A program made the position numbers and the translations under genes. Below, piece after piece: positions 53,016-53,258 of a stretch of DNA of 53,258 bases (position 1 is the first letter of the stretch; each line of letters opens with the position of its first letter). The DNA is from Dehalococcoidia bacterium (GTDB taxonomy: Bacteria; Chloroflexota; Dehalococcoidia; UBA2979): the NCBI GenBank assembly GCA_028279505.1, contig JANQNP010000109.1:1-53258 (forward strand), written 5' to 3'. Under the pieces are notes generated by a model that saw only the letters and a program-made list of their open reading frames with translations, was not told the DNA's origin and searched no databases.

Positions 53016-53258
53016 GCGCTCACCGCCTCGGGCACGTCGTGGCGGCGCGGACGCGACAGCTCGACGATCTCGTAGGCCACCGTCAGGTCGTGGTCGGCCG
53101 ACGCGGGGTCGGGACGAGCGCGCGCGTAGACGGCAGCGTCGCACCGTTCGAGCAGGCCACCGACGAGGCGCGCCTGCCAGCGCCCCACGCCGGCGTCGTC
53201 GTACCGCTCCCGCAGCTCCGCGGTCGTCAACGCGGTCGCTGTGAAGCCGAAGCGCTCT
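53012..53258 (-). CDS. C-terminal fragment of a Bat-operon protein (5' truncated)
   Basis: The reading frame enters from the right edge of the window and ends with TGA at 53014-53012, overlapping the next start. About 81 residues are visible; TALTTAELRERYDD and RWQARLVGGLLERCDAAVYARARP suggest a helical domain of the kind seen at the end of DUF4381 or BatD-like proteins, but this is only a guess. No membrane helix is visible in the fragment. It is the upstream member of the BatA/BatB-BatC operon. Confidence 0.6.
   Translation of the reverse strand, partial: ERFGFTATALTTAELRERYDDAGVGRWQARLVGGLLERCDAAVYARARPDPASADHDLTVAYEIVELSRPRRHDVPEAVSA

Overview
The window is a dense, very GC-rich bacterial chromosome segment of 53 kb with about 48 protein genes and almost no spare DNA. 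Gene content is mostly housekeeping. An IleRS gene under a complete class-I type T-box leader, a perfect CIRCE element in front of hrcA, a CxxC-x17-CxxC zinc-ribbon protein, an HTH/PASTA gene next to rimO, MoxR/DUF58/Bat loci and a tungsten-type aldehyde ferredoxin oxidoreductase together suggest a high-GC member of Chloroflexota, perhaps a Dehalococcoidia relative. That placement is inference from gene families and order, not from a marker search. No rRNA, tRNA, insertion sequence, prophage or CRISPR array was seen; a VapBC pair is the only typical accessory cassette.

Layout. 1-662: acidic tail of an unknown protein, then a DUF503 gene. 835-3605 (minus): a 41-residue small gene with its own promoter, rimO, a membrane HTH/PASTA protein, rpsT. 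3686-10438 (plus): murJ, the zinc-ribbon protein with a structured leader, the T-box leader and ileS, a P-loop kinase. 10446-11630 (minus): YihY. 11737-18123 (plus): proB, a flavin-binding protein, a kinase, an acidic protein, then the lysine/diaminopimelate genes dapB, asd, dapA and a BKACE-family gene. 18135-25592 (minus): nine closely packed genes from an M16 peptidase through purA to two small unknowns. 25752-34228 (plus): AOR, vapBC, pyrG, a membrane protein, a transaldolase-like gene, rho and a LysM/M23 protein. 34297-37445 (minus): fabH, an altered ketosynthase and a degenerate metallo-beta-lactamase-fold protein. 37649-44152 (plus): hrcA-grpE-dnaK-phosphatase-dnaJ-prmA. 44149-45405 (minus): M23 peptidase. 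45586-50238 (plus): moxR-DUF58-transglutaminase-like. 50194-53258 (minus): Bat-type von Willebrand A genes meeting the previous operon tail to tail.

Main points of interest. IleRS carries GIHH where class I synthetases carry HIGH, and it sits behind a T-box whose specifier reads ATC. Several enzymes keep the family fold but have lost catalytic residues: a ketosynthase with Ser for Cys, a transglutaminase-like protein lacking Cys, His and Asp, a metallo-beta-lactamase-fold protein without its metal motif, and a LysM/M23 protein with a displaced zinc ligand. Three genes (murJ, the P-loop kinase, vapB) have a TANNNT box ending exactly six bases before ATG, which points to leaderless transcripts. 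A BatB-BatC fusion has a lipobox in its middle, and the LysM/M23 gene has no convincing start codon for its membrane anchor.
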